From NCBI RefSeq assembly GCF_008298035.1, contig NZ_CP042910.1:6572001-6636000 (forward strand): a DNA stretch of 64,000 bases, written 5' to 3'. Source of the DNA: Gimesia maris (GTDB taxonomy: Bacteria; Planctomycetota; Planctomycetia; Planctomycetales; Planctomycetaceae). The notes under the pieces were generated by a model. It was not told where the DNA came from, did not search any database, and saw only the letters and a program-made list of their open reading frames with translations. Shown here one piece after another: positions 42,992 through 53,700 of this stretch. A program made the translations under genes and the position numbers. Position 1 is the stretch's first letter; every line of letters begins with the position of its first letter.

Positions 42992-43017
42992 CTGTAGTAT
43001 GATCACGAAACGAAGCT

Positions 43018-43794
43018 TTAGGCGAATTCAGGGCGACGTCGTCCCAACTGTTCCTTCAGGCGGTTAACGATGCTCGAATGCATCTGGCTGACACGAGATT
43101 CTGACAGCCCCAGCGTGCTGCCAATCTCTTTCATAGTCAGTTCTTCATAATAATACAGGATGATAATCAGGCGCTCATTCCGGTTCAGACCTTTGGTTAC
43201 CAGACGCATCAGATCCCGTTTCTGAATGCTCTTGGTGGGATCTTCCCCTTTGGCATCTTCGAGGATATCCACTTCCCGGACATCTTTGTAGCTGTCTGTT
43301 TCATACCATTTTTTATTCAGGCTCACCAGGCCGACCGCATTGGCCTCATTTTTGAGCTTTTCAAATTCCTTGCGGGACAATTGCATTTTCCGGGCAATTT
43401 CTTCGTCTGCCGGGGGGCGACCAAATTCCGCTTCGGCCGCTTTTCGGGCTGCTTCCAGCTTGCTGGCTTTACTGCGAACCAGGCGTGGTACCCAGTCCAT
43501 CGTGCGCAGCTCATCCAGCATGGCTCCACGAATACGGGGCACACAGTATGTCTCAAACTTGACACCCCGCTCCAGGTCGAATGCATTAATTGCATCCATC
43601 AGCCCAAATACACCAGCCGAAATCAAGTCGTTCAAATCTACCCCTTCAGGCAGTTTGGCCCAGACTCGTTCTGCATTGTAACGAACCAGGGGAACGTATT
43701 GCTCAATGAGCATATTACGCAGGGCCTGGTTGGATTGATCCTGCTTGAACACCTTCCAGATTTCTGCGATTTCTTCACTGGCTTTGATGGCCAT
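43018..43794 (-). CDS. fliA: Flagellar sigma-28 factor
   Basis: The 258-residue protein is a group 3 sigma factor of the FliA/WhiG type. Region 2 contains VPLVRYNAERVWAKLPEGVD and LISAGVFGLMDAINAFD (core and -10 recognition). Region 3 contains IARKMQLSRKEFEKL. Region 4 holds IILYYYEELTMKEIGSTLGL followed by SESRVSQMHS, the -35 helix-turn-helix. Its length matches the family. It should direct late flagellar gene transcription. A strong GGAGGAG site precedes the ATG. Its position after flhA, flhF and flhG is common in bacteria with polar flagella. An anti-sigma factor FlgM is not seen in the window. Confidence 0.95.
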   Translation of the reverse strand: MAIKASEEIAEIWKVFKQDQSNQALRNMLIEQYVPLVRYNAERVWAKLPEGVDLNDLISAGVFGLMDAINAFDLERGVKFETYCVPRIRGAMLDELRTMDWVPRLVRSKASKLEAARKAAEAEFGRPPADEEIARKMQLSRKEFEKLKNEANAVGLVSLNKKWYETDSYKDVREVDILEDAKGEDPTKSIQKRDLMRLVTKGLNRNERLIIILYYYEELTMKEIGSTLGLSESRVSQMHSSIVNRLKEQLGRRRPEFA

Positions 43795-43869
43795 TTACTC
43801 CTCCGTGATCAACATACAGCCGCTTCATATGGATTAAGATGAAACGATGACTGCTAAAACATTTTATAT

Positions 43870-44091
43870 TTAAGCAAGATTATTTTTCCATTTTTCAAAA
43901 CTTGCTCGTGCTGATTCTTCAACAACACGAGTAGCAACTTCTCCGAACAACAGACCTAGACCGAAAAATATGACGGCTGCTATGAGTGCGGATTGTGTCG
44001 CGCCAATGAAATCAGAATGAGAAATCACTCCTCTTACTGATTCAGTCGCAAAAGCGATTAGCGATAATCGAAATGCATAATGCAGGGCCAC
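43870..44091 (-). CDS. Small membrane protein between flhG and fliA
   Basis: This 73-residue frame starts with GTG, with GGGAA about seven bases before it. The N-terminal half is weakly hydrophobic (LHYAFRLSLIAFATESV), then one clear membrane helix follows (SALIAAVIFFGLGLLFGEV), and the C-terminus is helical and charged (ARASFEKWKNNLA). No flagellar family is recognised. The position inside a flagellar gene run suggests a role in that system, but a start codon and conservation test are missing. It could also be a chance frame, though its composition is more protein-like than its neighbours in the gap. Confidence 0.6.
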   Translation of the reverse strand: MALHYAFRLSLIAFATESVRGVISHSDFIGATQSALIAAVIFFGLGLLFGEVATRVVEESARASFEKWKNNLA

Positions 44092-44470
44092 GGAATATTC
44101 CCGGATAGAGTTTGAAAAACGATTGCGAGAGAAAATTCACTTCGCTCCAAAGGTACCTTCGCTCGTCTATCCTTTAATATCGGCGTCCTGCTCCAGAAAA
44201 TTTAACCTTTCTCCTACAATTTAATTAACCGTTAAACATTAACATTTGAATCTTCTCCGATGCGTAATTCGATCCTTGAGGTATGTCCATAAGTCTGGAA
44301 AATACCTGCTGTTGAAGTACGCGACCACAGACCAGGATCTGCAGTAACTGCGAAAAATATTAATTGTCAAGGGATTTAATAGTGACGTGACTCAAGTAAG
44401 GGATTGAAAGGAAACGAGAGAGAGATGAGAGAGTGTTTCCTGTGGTTTCAATCCATTTGCCTGAGGGTGT
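44092..44470. other. Intergenic region after flhG, 379 bases
   Basis: It is AT-rich around 44200-44260 (a cluster of TTAA-type repeats) and contains the large inverted repeat at 44401-44454. I see no gene. A promoter for the small gene and fliA may lie here, but I could not identify boxes. Confidence 0.5.
44401..44454. repeat. 15-bp inverted repeat with purine loop, downstream of flhG
   Basis: GGATTGAAA plus GGAAAC (44401-44415) pairs with GTTTCC (44435-44440) and TTTCAATCC (44446-44454), interrupted by a 5-base bulge. The 19-base loop is almost all G and A. It starts 16 bases after the flhG stop on the minus strand. No T tract follows. Confidence 0.65.
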
Positions 44471-45451
44471 TTACGCGGCTTCACCCAGCAAACGCTGCCA
44501 AAGTCGCGGAAAGTAAGACTCTTGTTTATTTTGTTGTCCAGCAATCTGGTGTCGTTCCAGCAGGTCATGCGCCAGACGGAAAATAGATTCCGCGGCGGGA
44601 CAATGCGGATGGCTTAATACAAATGGTTTCCGATCATAAACAGATTGAACGACATGCATATCATGTGGGATCTGACCGGCTTGTGCCAGTCCGGTGTGTA
44701 AAAACAGTTCCGTTGTTTTTTTAAGTTGCTGGAAGACCTTTTCAGACTGATCGTCTGACGTACATTGATTGATCAAAGCCTGAATTTCCAGCGATTGTAT
44801 TGTCGAAAGTGATTTGATTGTCGCATAAGCATCAGCAATGGCCGTGGGTTCGGGAGTCGTCACTACCAGGACATCGTCGGCCGTCGTAACAAACTGCCTG
44901 ATGCTGCGGTGGATGCCAGTTCCATTATCCAGAATCAGATAATCGTGAGTAGCTTCCAGTTCCTGCATCTGTCCCAGCACATCTTTCCGAACCGCTTCCG
45001 AACAGTCTGCCAGATCTGTCAGTCCGCTGGCGCCAGTAATGACACTGACTCCCAGGGGACCTTCCAGTTGAATTTCTTTTAAGGAACGGGCTCCGCTGAC
45101 CACATGTGAAAGATTCCAGTAACCATTTAATCGACACAATAAATCAATATTGCCCAGCGCCAGATTGACATCAATCAGGCAGACCGAAGCTCCGGACTGT
45201 GCCAGAGCCAGTGCCAGATTCAATGACAACACCGACTTTCCGACGCCTCCTTTTCCACTACAGACTGCCAGTGTCCTGCAATGGGAGGTTTTGTTCTTTT
45301 CAATAATGCCAGGACGTCTCTGCTCCATCAATCCGCGCAGAACCCTGGCCTGATCCCCCTGCGAAGCCACATTAGACTGTGATTCGGGAGGATTGACAGG
45401 AGGAACTGCTTCCACCTGCTTCGGGTTCCATTCATTGACGGCTGGAGCCAT
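44471..45451 (-). CDS. flhG: FlhG/MinD-like flagellar number ATPase
   Basis: The 326-residue protein is a MinD-type ATPase: LAVCSGKGGVGKSVLSLNLA is the deviant Walker A, CLIDVNLALGNIDLLC the second switch, and DYLILDNGTGIHRSIRQF the third. FlhG limits the number of polar flagella and stimulates FlhF. An N-terminal stretch of about 35 residues contains QARVLRGLMEQR, which may be the FlhF-activating motif region. AAGGAAG lies before the ATG at 45451. It follows flhF by 88 bases, the usual order. Confidence 0.92.
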   Translation of the reverse strand: MAPAVNEWNPKQVEAVPPVNPPESQSNVASQGDQARVLRGLMEQRRPGIIEKNKTSHCRTLAVCSGKGGVGKSVLSLNLALALAQSGASVCLIDVNLALGNIDLLCRLNGYWNLSHVVSGARSLKEIQLEGPLGVSVITGASGLTDLADCSEAVRKDVLGQMQELEATHDYLILDNGTGIHRSIRQFVTTADDVLVVTTPEPTAIADAYATIKSLSTIQSLEIQALINQCTSDDQSEKVFQQLKKTTELFLHTGLAQAGQIPHDMHVVQSVYDRKPFVLSHPHCPAAESIFRLAHDLLERHQIAGQQNKQESYFPRLWQRLLGEAA

Positions 45452-45539
45452 CGCAACTTCCTTTTATCTGAATCTCGTTTGAAACGAAAATGATCAACGC
45501 GATTATGTATTGTTAGAACGAATGATGTAATACGACTTT

Positions 45540-46880
45540 TTAACGCAGCTGATCCTCACCCAGTATCAGTCGCGCCATCCGGGCGGCATTGGCGGGTTCG
45601 ATATCATCAGGAACATCCTGACCGGTTGTCAGATATCGCACAGGCAGTTTTACATTTTGACTTAAGGTCAACAGACTGCCCATCACAGGAGCTTCGTCCA
45701 ACTTGGTCAGAATCATGGAAGTCGGACGGGCCACCTGGAATCGTTGCGCGATCGCTTCAAGTGTTTTTACGCTGGAAGTCATACTCATGACCAGTGAAAC
45801 TTCATCAATGGGTACTTCACGGAACAGGCGCTCGAGTTCCTGAATTTTCAGATCATCACTGGGACTGCGACCGGCGGTATCAATCAGCACCAGATCCAGT
45901 CCGACCATCTCGTCGAGAGCCTGCTGCATTTCTTTCGGTGTGCTGACGACCTTCATGGGCAGATCAATTATTTCAGCATAGGTCCGCAGCTGTTCGACGG
46001 CGGCAATCCGATAGGTGTCAACGGTGACCAGTCCCATTTTAATATTATCACGCAGTCGGAAATTAGCTGCCAGTTTTGCAATGGTTGTCGTTTTGCCCAC
46101 TCCTGTTGGCCCTACCAGTGCGACCACTTTACGATGCCCGGGAACGGGACGAATTGGTACGGAACAGGCTATCTGAGATTCAATCAATGCGGCGAGCAGC
46201 GATTTGCTGGCAGCAGAGTCTTTCAGTTGCTCGGGACTCGCATGCTCTTTCAGTCTGGCAATCAGATCGTGGGCAATACGTTCATCCACCTCTGCATCGA
46301 TCAGATCGGTATAAATATGAAACAGTTCTGAAGGCACGTCAGTAGATCGATGGGAGCGGGTACGGCGATCCAGTGATTCCAGCATCTCCTGAATCGCGTT
46401 CAGTTTCTCGGTAAATTCTTCTGTCGGATCAAACTGTTTCTGTGTGGGGGGGAGTTCGCGAGGTGCTGCTTCTTCGAAGCGCTGGCGGAATCGTGGTTGT
46501 TCCGGCGACGGGGAGTATGTTGATTCTCGACGAGGAGTCGTTTCGCGTCGGACTGGTAATGTTTCCTGATGTGCTGACACGGACGGAGAGACTGTTTCGC
46601 GACGACGATTGTCCGATTGCAGGTTTGATGCCCGGTGCCTTAATACTGAGCCTGCACTGGTGGAACGTTTTTTATTCTGCAATGCGGCTGGTGTCTGTGT
46701 TTCAATACCCAGTCCTGCTGTGATTTCATATGCTTCCTGGGTTCTCGACCAGGGCAACAGGCTTTTACGCCCCGGAATCTGGCGCGTCTGCAGGATGACG
46801 GCATCACTGCCCATCTCTTCCCTTACCAGCGTCAGTGCTTCCTGCATCGAAGCTGCTTTAAATGTTCGAACATCTGACAT
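45540..46880 (-). CDS. flhF: FlhF signal-recognition-type GTPase
   Basis: This 446-residue protein has the FlhF layout. The N-terminal segment (MSDVRTFKAASMQEALTLV, then VILQTRQIPGRKS) is conserved. A Pro/Arg/Ser/Glu-rich linker spans about residues 70-160, and the C-terminal NG domain has VVALVGPTGVGKTTTIAKLA (P-loop), LVTVDTYRIAAVEQL, LIDTAGRSPSD and ILTKLDE. FlhF marks the flagellated cell pole and helps insert FliF. A GAGG site precedes the ATG. It lies between flhA and flhG. Confidence 0.95.
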   Translation of the reverse strand: MSDVRTFKAASMQEALTLVREEMGSDAVILQTRQIPGRKSLLPWSRTQEAYEITAGLGIETQTPAALQNKKRSTSAGSVLRHRASNLQSDNRRRETVSPSVSAHQETLPVRRETTPRRESTYSPSPEQPRFRQRFEEAAPRELPPTQKQFDPTEEFTEKLNAIQEMLESLDRRTRSHRSTDVPSELFHIYTDLIDAEVDERIAHDLIARLKEHASPEQLKDSAASKSLLAALIESQIACSVPIRPVPGHRKVVALVGPTGVGKTTTIAKLAANFRLRDNIKMGLVTVDTYRIAAVEQLRTYAEIIDLPMKVVSTPKEMQQALDEMVGLDLVLIDTAGRSPSDDLKIQELERLFREVPIDEVSLVMSMTSSVKTLEAIAQRFQVARPTSMILTKLDEAPVMGSLLTLSQNVKLPVRYLTTGQDVPDDIEPANAARMARLILGEDQLR

Positions 46881-46959
46881 ATTTGATGTTTCCTCTATTT
46901 TATTCCGTTGAGATCGTTTTTATTTATAGGTAATGAATACTGGTCATCAGGAAAACAGT

Positions 46960-49080
46960 TTATGCAGCTCCTGCCGCAACCTCTTTTTTCAACCGACTGG
47001 CTGAAATCTGTCCGATCGCTTCCACATCAGTATCACGGGTAATTTCATTTAGACTCAGTACAATTAACCGGGGAATCATGGGAGAGGTAATCTGTTTCAA
47101 ACCGGCCCTGATCTGGGGATTGCATAATACAATGGGATGCCCACCTGCTTCGACCAGTGGTTCGATCTGATCTGCGATGGCCTGTGTAATGATTTCTCCC
47201 GTCTGGGGTGCCAGCTTAATGACCAGACCATGCTCATTGTAATCTATACCTGACATCAGCACGTCTTCCAGTTCCGGATCAAGCGTGACGACTCTTAACA
47301 GTCGCTTGTTATCCCGGTACTGCTGACAGATGGCACGCGCCAGACCGTTGCGAACATACTCTGTCAGAATCATGGGCTCCTTGGTGCGATCTGCATAATC
47401 GCCTAATGATTGCAGAATGGTTTCCAGATCGCGAATCGGCACCCGCTCGCGGAGCAGATTGGAAAGCACATGTTGTACCTGGGAGATCTTCAATACATCG
47501 GGAATCAGTTCTTCAACGACTTTGGGTGACGACTCTTTCAGATTTTCAATCAGGCCATGGACCTGTTCCCGTGTCAGCAGTTCACTGCTGTGTTCGCGGA
47601 CCACTTCCGTCAAGTGAGTGATGACGACAGCCGAAGGTTCTACTACGTTATAACCCATCAGTTCCGCACGTTCTTTCTGCCCCAGTTCAATCCACTTGGC
47701 AGGACGCCCGAATGCGGGTTCTACAGTATCGATGCCCGGAATATCACCATTCGTCGCGCCCGTATCAATGGCCAGTAAGCCATCGGGATAGATTCCGCCC
47801 CAGGCGACAGCGACATCGCGGATCTTAATCTGGTAGTCGCGCTGTCCCAGTCGAATATTGTCGCGAATACGTACTTTGGGAAGAATAATTCCCAGCTCCT
47901 GAGCAATCTTGTGTCGGATGCGAGTCACACGGTCAAGGAGATCACCACCAGTCGCAGGATCAGCCAGTCTTAACAGTCCGACTCCCAGTTCCAGTTCCAG
48001 GGGATCGACAAACAGATGGTCTTCCGGTTTGGGTTCAGGCTGACTTTGTGTCTGCTGTTGTGTTTCTGCTTTTTGTTTCTTTACCTCAGCAACCTGGAGA
48101 CCTTTTCTTCGCATCATACCTGTTACGACACATCCGATGGCCAAGGCCAGCATCGGTCCAGCGGGCAACCCGGTAAAAGCCAAAGCAAACAGAAAGGTGG
48201 CAGCCAGAAACAGAGCTTCAGGATGCCCTGAAAACTGCTTGACGACATCGCCTGGCAAATTACTGTCGACTGAAGTTCGAGTGACAATTAACCCTGCTGC
48301 CAGAGAAATCAGGAAGCCAGGAACCTGTGTGACCAGTCCGTCGCCAATCGTTAGTGTTGTAAATACAGTGGCTGCTTTTGAGAGTTCCATGCCATGGTCG
48401 ACCATCCCGACATACAAGCCCCCAACGACATTGATCAGGGTGATGATGATACTGGCAATCGAATCGCCACGAACAAACTTGCTGGCACCATCCATGGAAC
48501 CATAGAAGTCAGCCTGCTCTGTTATTTCACTGCGGCGGGTTTTGGCTTCGTCTGAACTGATTAACCCTGCATTTAAATCGGCGTCGATGGCCATCTGCTT
48601 ACCGGGCATACTGTCTAAAGCGAAACGGGCAGCGACCTCACTGATTCGGGTCGCACCTTTGGTAATCACCATAAACTGAATCGTAACCAGGATGACAAAG
48701 ATGATCAGTCCTACAACCAGCTGACCCCCGGCGACAAAGTGACCGAAGGCTTCAATGACCCCTCCGGCGGCAGCCGTCCCATCGGCGGCACCACGTGTTA
48801 AAATCAAACGGGTTGATGCCACGTTAAGTACGAGCCGTGCCAGTGTTGTTCCCAACAGAATTGCAGGAAACACGCTGAATTCCAGCGGCCGTTTAACATA
48901 AATCGTTGTCATCAAAATCACTACAGAAACGGTGATATTGCAGGACAACAGAAAGTCCATCACGAACGGAGGCAATGGCGCAATGATTACCAGGACTGAA
49001 CTCACTATGACTAGTGGGAAAATCAGCCCGGTGTTGCGCATGATCGATCCGGATAGACCGGTATTGGACTCCGGTGGCAT
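46960..49080 (-). CDS. flhA: Flagellar export protein FlhA
   Basis: The 706-residue protein has about eight N-terminal membrane helices (LIFPLVIVSSVLVIIAPLPP is the first) with the FHIPEP-like cytosolic loop region (FALDSMPGKQMAIDADLNAG). The C-terminal half is soluble (residues about 345-700, LELELGVGLLRLADPA onward). It forms the central part of the flagellar type III export gate. A GGAGG site lies five bases before the ATG. It is the first gene of the run that continues with flhF, flhG and fliA. FlhB and other export parts lie outside the window. Confidence 0.96.
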   Translation of the reverse strand: MPPESNTGLSGSIMRNTGLIFPLVIVSSVLVIIAPLPPFVMDFLLSCNITVSVVILMTTIYVKRPLEFSVFPAILLGTTLARLVLNVASTRLILTRGAADGTAAAGGVIEAFGHFVAGGQLVVGLIIFVILVTIQFMVITKGATRISEVAARFALDSMPGKQMAIDADLNAGLISSDEAKTRRSEITEQADFYGSMDGASKFVRGDSIASIIITLINVVGGLYVGMVDHGMELSKAATVFTTLTIGDGLVTQVPGFLISLAAGLIVTRTSVDSNLPGDVVKQFSGHPEALFLAATFLFALAFTGLPAGPMLALAIGCVVTGMMRRKGLQVAEVKKQKAETQQQTQSQPEPKPEDHLFVDPLELELGVGLLRLADPATGGDLLDRVTRIRHKIAQELGIILPKVRIRDNIRLGQRDYQIKIRDVAVAWGGIYPDGLLAIDTGATNGDIPGIDTVEPAFGRPAKWIELGQKERAELMGYNVVEPSAVVITHLTEVVREHSSELLTREQVHGLIENLKESSPKVVEELIPDVLKISQVQHVLSNLLRERVPIRDLETILQSLGDYADRTKEPMILTEYVRNGLARAICQQYRDNKRLLRVVTLDPELEDVLMSGIDYNEHGLVIKLAPQTGEIITQAIADQIEPLVEAGGHPIVLCNPQIRAGLKQITSPMIPRLIVLSLNEITRDTDVEAIGQISASRLKKEVAAGAA

Positions 49081-49269
49081 CCATGCCTCCGTGATTACAG
49101 GTTAATGGGGAATTAAGACGTAGAAATGACAGAAAGGTAGTGAAGAGATTTGTTAAGTTTTTGAGATGTGTGAGAGAGAGGCGAGTGATAATGGAATCTG
49201 CAAATTCTGTCCAGAGGATTTCTTCATATTTCACTCAAGTTTTTGTTCGCTTAAGCCGAACCCCTCATT

Positions 49270-50697
49270 TCAAGCCAGCATTTTCTTCACCAGATGCGCT
49301 TCTTCGACTCCCGTCAAGCGGAAATCGAGACCTTGGTAAAAATAGGAAAGCTCATGATGATCAATCCCCAGCAGATGTAAGACCGTCGCATGAAAATCGC
49401 GGACATGAATTGTGTCGTTCACTGAGTAATATCCCAGTTCGTCAGTTTCTCCTATTGTGACACCAGGCTGAGAACCTCCTCCTGCAACCCACATACTGAA
49501 GGCATCAATATGGTGATCTCGTCCGATCAGATCTCGCGGTTCTCCCTGAGGGGTCCTGCCGAATTCGCCTCCCCAGATCACCAGTGTATCTTCTAACAGA
49601 CCACGCTGCTTCAGGTCTTTCACCAACGCTGCCGATGCGCGGTCCGTCTCCAGACAGCGGGCATCCAGTGATTCTTCCAGGTCTGTGCCTTTATTCCCAT
49701 GATGGTCCCAGTCGGTATGATAAAGTTGAACAAAGCGGCACCCTTTTTCTATTAACCTGCGCGCCAGTAAACAGTTACGCGCATAAGAGGGAGTTGCCGG
49801 GTCAACACCATATAAGTCCAGTGTCTCTTTTGTCTCACCCGAGAGATCCATTAACTCTGGTGCACTGGACTGCATCCGATATGCCATTTCATACGCAGAG
49901 ATGCGTGTCGAAATCTCAGGATCCCTTGTTTTCTCCAGCCGCAGCGCATTCAATTGATTGACTGTCTCAATAAATTCCGACTGTCGTTTTGCATCAATCC
50001 CTGAAGGATTCGATAAATTGAGAATCGGGTCGGCACCATTCAAAAAAGGCACTCCCTGGTAAGTCGTAGGCAGAAAACCACTGCCCCATAACGGAGCACC
50101 ACCACGCGGACCGCGGGGACCGGACTGCAGTACGACAAAGCCAGGCAGGTTCTGTGATTCGCTGCCGATGCCGTAGGTCACCCAGGCTCCCATACTGGGG
50201 CGTCCAAACTGTTGAGTCCCGGTATTCATAAACAGTTTAGCGGGCCCATGATTGAACACATCCGTTTTCATACTCTTCAGAACGGTGATATCATCTGCAA
50301 TACTCGCCAAATGCGGTACCACATCGGAAAGTTCAGTACCCGATTCGCCATGTTTTCTGAATTTGCGTCGTGTACCCAGCAGCTTTGCATCTTTTTTCAG
50401 AAATGCGAACTGTTTGCCTTCGACATAAGACTCCGGAATCACCTGGCCTTCCAGCTCCTGCAGCTTAGGCTTAAAGTCAAACATTTCCAGCTGGCTGGGC
50501 CCTCCCGCCATAAACATGTAAATGACATTTTTAGCTTTGGGAGGATGATGAGTTTTACCGAGAGCGGACGTCGCAGCGTGAGTCTGTTGTTCCGACTGCA
50601 TCAGAGTTGCCAGACCTATGGCCCCAGCTCCCACGGCGCAGTTTTCAAAAAAATGGCGTCGTGTCAGATCCTGTAAACCCAAATCATGAAATCTCAT
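49270..50697 (-). CDS. DUF1501 protein with Tat signal, second copy
   Basis: The 475-residue protein begins with MRFHDLGLQDLTRRHFFEN. RRHFFENCAVGAGAIGLA is a Tat-type signal. The body follows the DUF1501 pattern: VIYMFMAGGPSQLEMFDFKP, VIWGGEFGRTPQGEPRDL, and DFHATVLHLLGIDHHELSY near the end. It is close in design to the copy at 3010-4443 and is again next to a DUF1549/DUF1553 gene, 57 bases downstream of it. A GGGAGAG ribosome-binding site precedes the ATG. The function is unknown. Confidence 0.93.
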   Translation of the reverse strand: MRFHDLGLQDLTRRHFFENCAVGAGAIGLATLMQSEQQTHAATSALGKTHHPPKAKNVIYMFMAGGPSQLEMFDFKPKLQELEGQVIPESYVEGKQFAFLKKDAKLLGTRRKFRKHGESGTELSDVVPHLASIADDITVLKSMKTDVFNHGPAKLFMNTGTQQFGRPSMGAWVTYGIGSESQNLPGFVVLQSGPRGPRGGAPLWGSGFLPTTYQGVPFLNGADPILNLSNPSGIDAKRQSEFIETVNQLNALRLEKTRDPEISTRISAYEMAYRMQSSAPELMDLSGETKETLDLYGVDPATPSYARNCLLARRLIEKGCRFVQLYHTDWDHHGNKGTDLEESLDARCLETDRASAALVKDLKQRGLLEDTLVIWGGEFGRTPQGEPRDLIGRDHHIDAFSMWVAGGGSQPGVTIGETDELGYYSVNDTIHVRDFHATVLHLLGIDHHELSYFYQGLDFRLTGVEEAHLVKKMLA

Positions 50698-50754
50698 TTG
50701 TCTCTCCCTGAAGGTTTCTATTATAAGTAAGAAACATTCATAGCGAAGAAGTTG

Positions 50755-53700
50755 TTATTCCCGTGTGATAAATTCATCCAGATTCATCAGCACGCGTGCG
50801 ACGGCGGTCCAGCTGGCAGCTTCGGCTACCTCGATCTCTTTGGGCAAATCGCTGGCAGCAACCTGCTTTGCCAGATGTGGTGACTTATTGAACCAGGTTC
50901 TCTGTTCATTCAGGTATTGTGTCAATACTCTCAGTTCTCGATCTGCCGGCGTCCGGGACAGACAGATTTGGAAAGCCTCTCTCAAACGCCCCTCATCATA
51001 ATCAGGGCCCTCCTGCAGAATCCGTAACGCGAAACCCTGAATCAACTCAAACAGAGACTGGTCATTCGCCAGCGTTAAAGCCTGCAACGGCGTATTTGAA
51101 CGAACACGGCGGGTACACGTTGTATTACTGTTAGGTGCATCGAAAGTCGGAAGCATCGGGTAGGGACTCGAACGCCAGAAGTAAGTATACATGCCTCGGC
51201 GAAAACGATTGGCCCCCTGCTCTTCAGGCCAGCTTTTTTTATTCTGTGTCAGAACATAAATCCCCTCCGGTTGAGGTGGATAGACACTTGGCCCCCCAAT
51301 GGTCCGCGTCAGCAATCCACTACTGGCCAGAAACAGATCGCGAATGGACTCGGCTTCCATTCGATAACGGTTCTGTCGTGAGAGAAGCAGATTACGGGGA
51401 TCCTGCTCCTGGTACTCCGGCCTGAAATCAGATGCTTGTCGATAGGTCGCAGATGTCACAATCAGCTTATGAAGCTGTTTCACATCCCAGTCCAGTCGCA
51501 TGAATTCCGATGCCAGCCAGTCTAGCAGTTGGGGATGAGTTGGCAGAGTGCCTTGAGTACCAAAATCATTTTCGGTCTCTACAATGCCCCTGCCAAAAAA
51601 ACGCTGCCAGTAGCGGTTGACGGTCACTCGCGCTGTCAGAGGCTGTTCCGGACTGGTGAGCCAGCGGGCAAAATCCAGGCGTGTCGGCTGTTTCACATCC
51701 TCAGGAAAAGGAGGCAAGACAGCGGGCACATCCGGTTTGACTGGTGCTCCAGGTGCCAGAAAATTCCCTCTCAGCAGAATGAACGTTTCGCGCGGCTTCG
51801 GAAGCTCCTTCATGACCATCGTTGTGACTATGTCTTTTGTGAGTTTGGCCTGTGCTGCTTTCTGTTTCGTCAGTCGCTGATTCAGATCAGCCCATTGAGT
51901 ATTCGACTTGTAAAACGCCTGATGGATTGCGGTTTTCTGTTTTGTATCCCATTTTTCTTCTGGTAGTTTCAAAATAGCAAGCACGGCAGGATCGACATTG
52001 AATATTTCAGGATCGACGATCGTCGCAGACAGCCGAAAACGCCCCACATTGTATTTCGCATTGCGAGTCTGTGATAAAGTCACCCGCAATTTCATCGGCT
52101 CGGAATGCTGTAAGGGTGCTTTCAACGAAAACAGGACCCTGCGATTGACATTCATCTTTCCCTTAGCCCCATTGATGGCCCATCCAGTTTTAAGATCACC
52201 GTCAATTAGATTTTGTGCCGGAAATTTACTCTGTGAATGATCTGCCGTAGCCTGTACCAGTTTTACAGGTTCAAAATCAGTCCATTGATCTCCAGTTTTT
52301 TTTGCGACTTCGACGATCACTTCGTCCAGCACAAAATTCCCGTTTCCCGCCCAGCCAGGTCCCATTTTGGGCAGACTTTCATGGGTGAGTACTTCCAGTC
52401 TCAATCCCTTCGTCCCTGGTGGGATATTTTCGGTTTCCACATGATAGATATCGTTATTGGGGATTTTACCGCCGACCAGTAAAGACTGGTCGGCCAACAC
52501 GGTAATGATCGCGCCGTTTTCCGAAGTCACCTCTTGAGCTTTAAGAATCATCCACTGTTGCTCGGCATCTTTCAAGTTTTGCTGGATCGACGCTTTCCAC
52601 GATTCGATTTCTGGAGCGAGCATCTTTTCCTGCTCGGTCAATTGCTTTGTGATAGCTGCAATCTGCTGCTTGAGTTCGTCCTGTCTGGTTTTCTGTTTTT
52701 CAGTAGGCAATGCCAGGGTGGGTGGCGCACTGTTAATATCAGCCGTACTGTTGAAGATGGCATACAGCTGATAAAAATCGCGCTGCGTCAGTGGATCGTA
52801 TTTATGCTTATGACACTGGGCACAACCAACGGTCAGGCCCAGAAAGGCGGCACCTGTTGTATTCACACGGTCCACAACGGCCTCAACACGAAACTGCTCA
52901 GGGTTCGTTCCCCCTTCCTGGTTGATCAGTGTATTGCGATGAAATCCGGTAGCAATTAACTGCTCGGTCGTCGGCTGGGGAAGCAGGTCTCCGGCAATCT
53001 GTTCTGTGACAAACTGATCAAAAGGCATATTATCGTTGATAGCTTCGATAACCCAGTCCCGATATTTCCAGATCGAACGCGGTCCATCAATCGTAAAACC
53101 ATTCGAATCCGCATAGCGGGCCACATCGAGCCAGTGTCTGGCCCAGCGTTCTCCATAATGAGGAGATGCCAGCAATCGATCCACGAGCCGGTCATAAGCC
53201 CCCGGTTCGGTATCAGATACAAACTTCTGTACCTGTTCGACTGTGGGAGGCAGACCTGTTAAATCCAGGCTTAACCTGCGGATCAGTGTATTCCGGTCCG
53301 CTTCTGCTGCAGGAGTCAGTTTGTTTTGAGTCAGTTGTTTGAGAATAAAGGTATCGATGGGATTTCTAATCCAGGTCTGCTCTGGTGCAGCGGGTACAGC
53401 AGGACGCTGTACGGGTTGAAATGCCCAGTGATCCGAAGAGACTCGCGTCTGCTTCAGCACTGATTCGGACTCTGGAATGTGCCCCCCCTGCTCAATCCAC
53501 GCTCCAATCAGTTTGATCTCCGCCGGTTTCAAAGGAGGCAGGTCATGCGGCATCCGGGGAATTTTGCCCTGTCCCGTGAGGCTCTGAAACAGCGGGCTTT
53601 CGTTCTTTTTGCCGGGAACGACAGCCGGTCCCCGGTCTCCCCCTTTTAGAATGCTGGCTCCATAATCAAGACGCAGACCCGATTCTTCCGCATCCTGGGA

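Noticed and set aside
49198-49213. Possible sigma-54 promoter before flhA
   Set aside because: On the minus strand TGGACAGAATTTGCA resembles the GG and GC boxes, but the spacing is one base too short for sigma-54.
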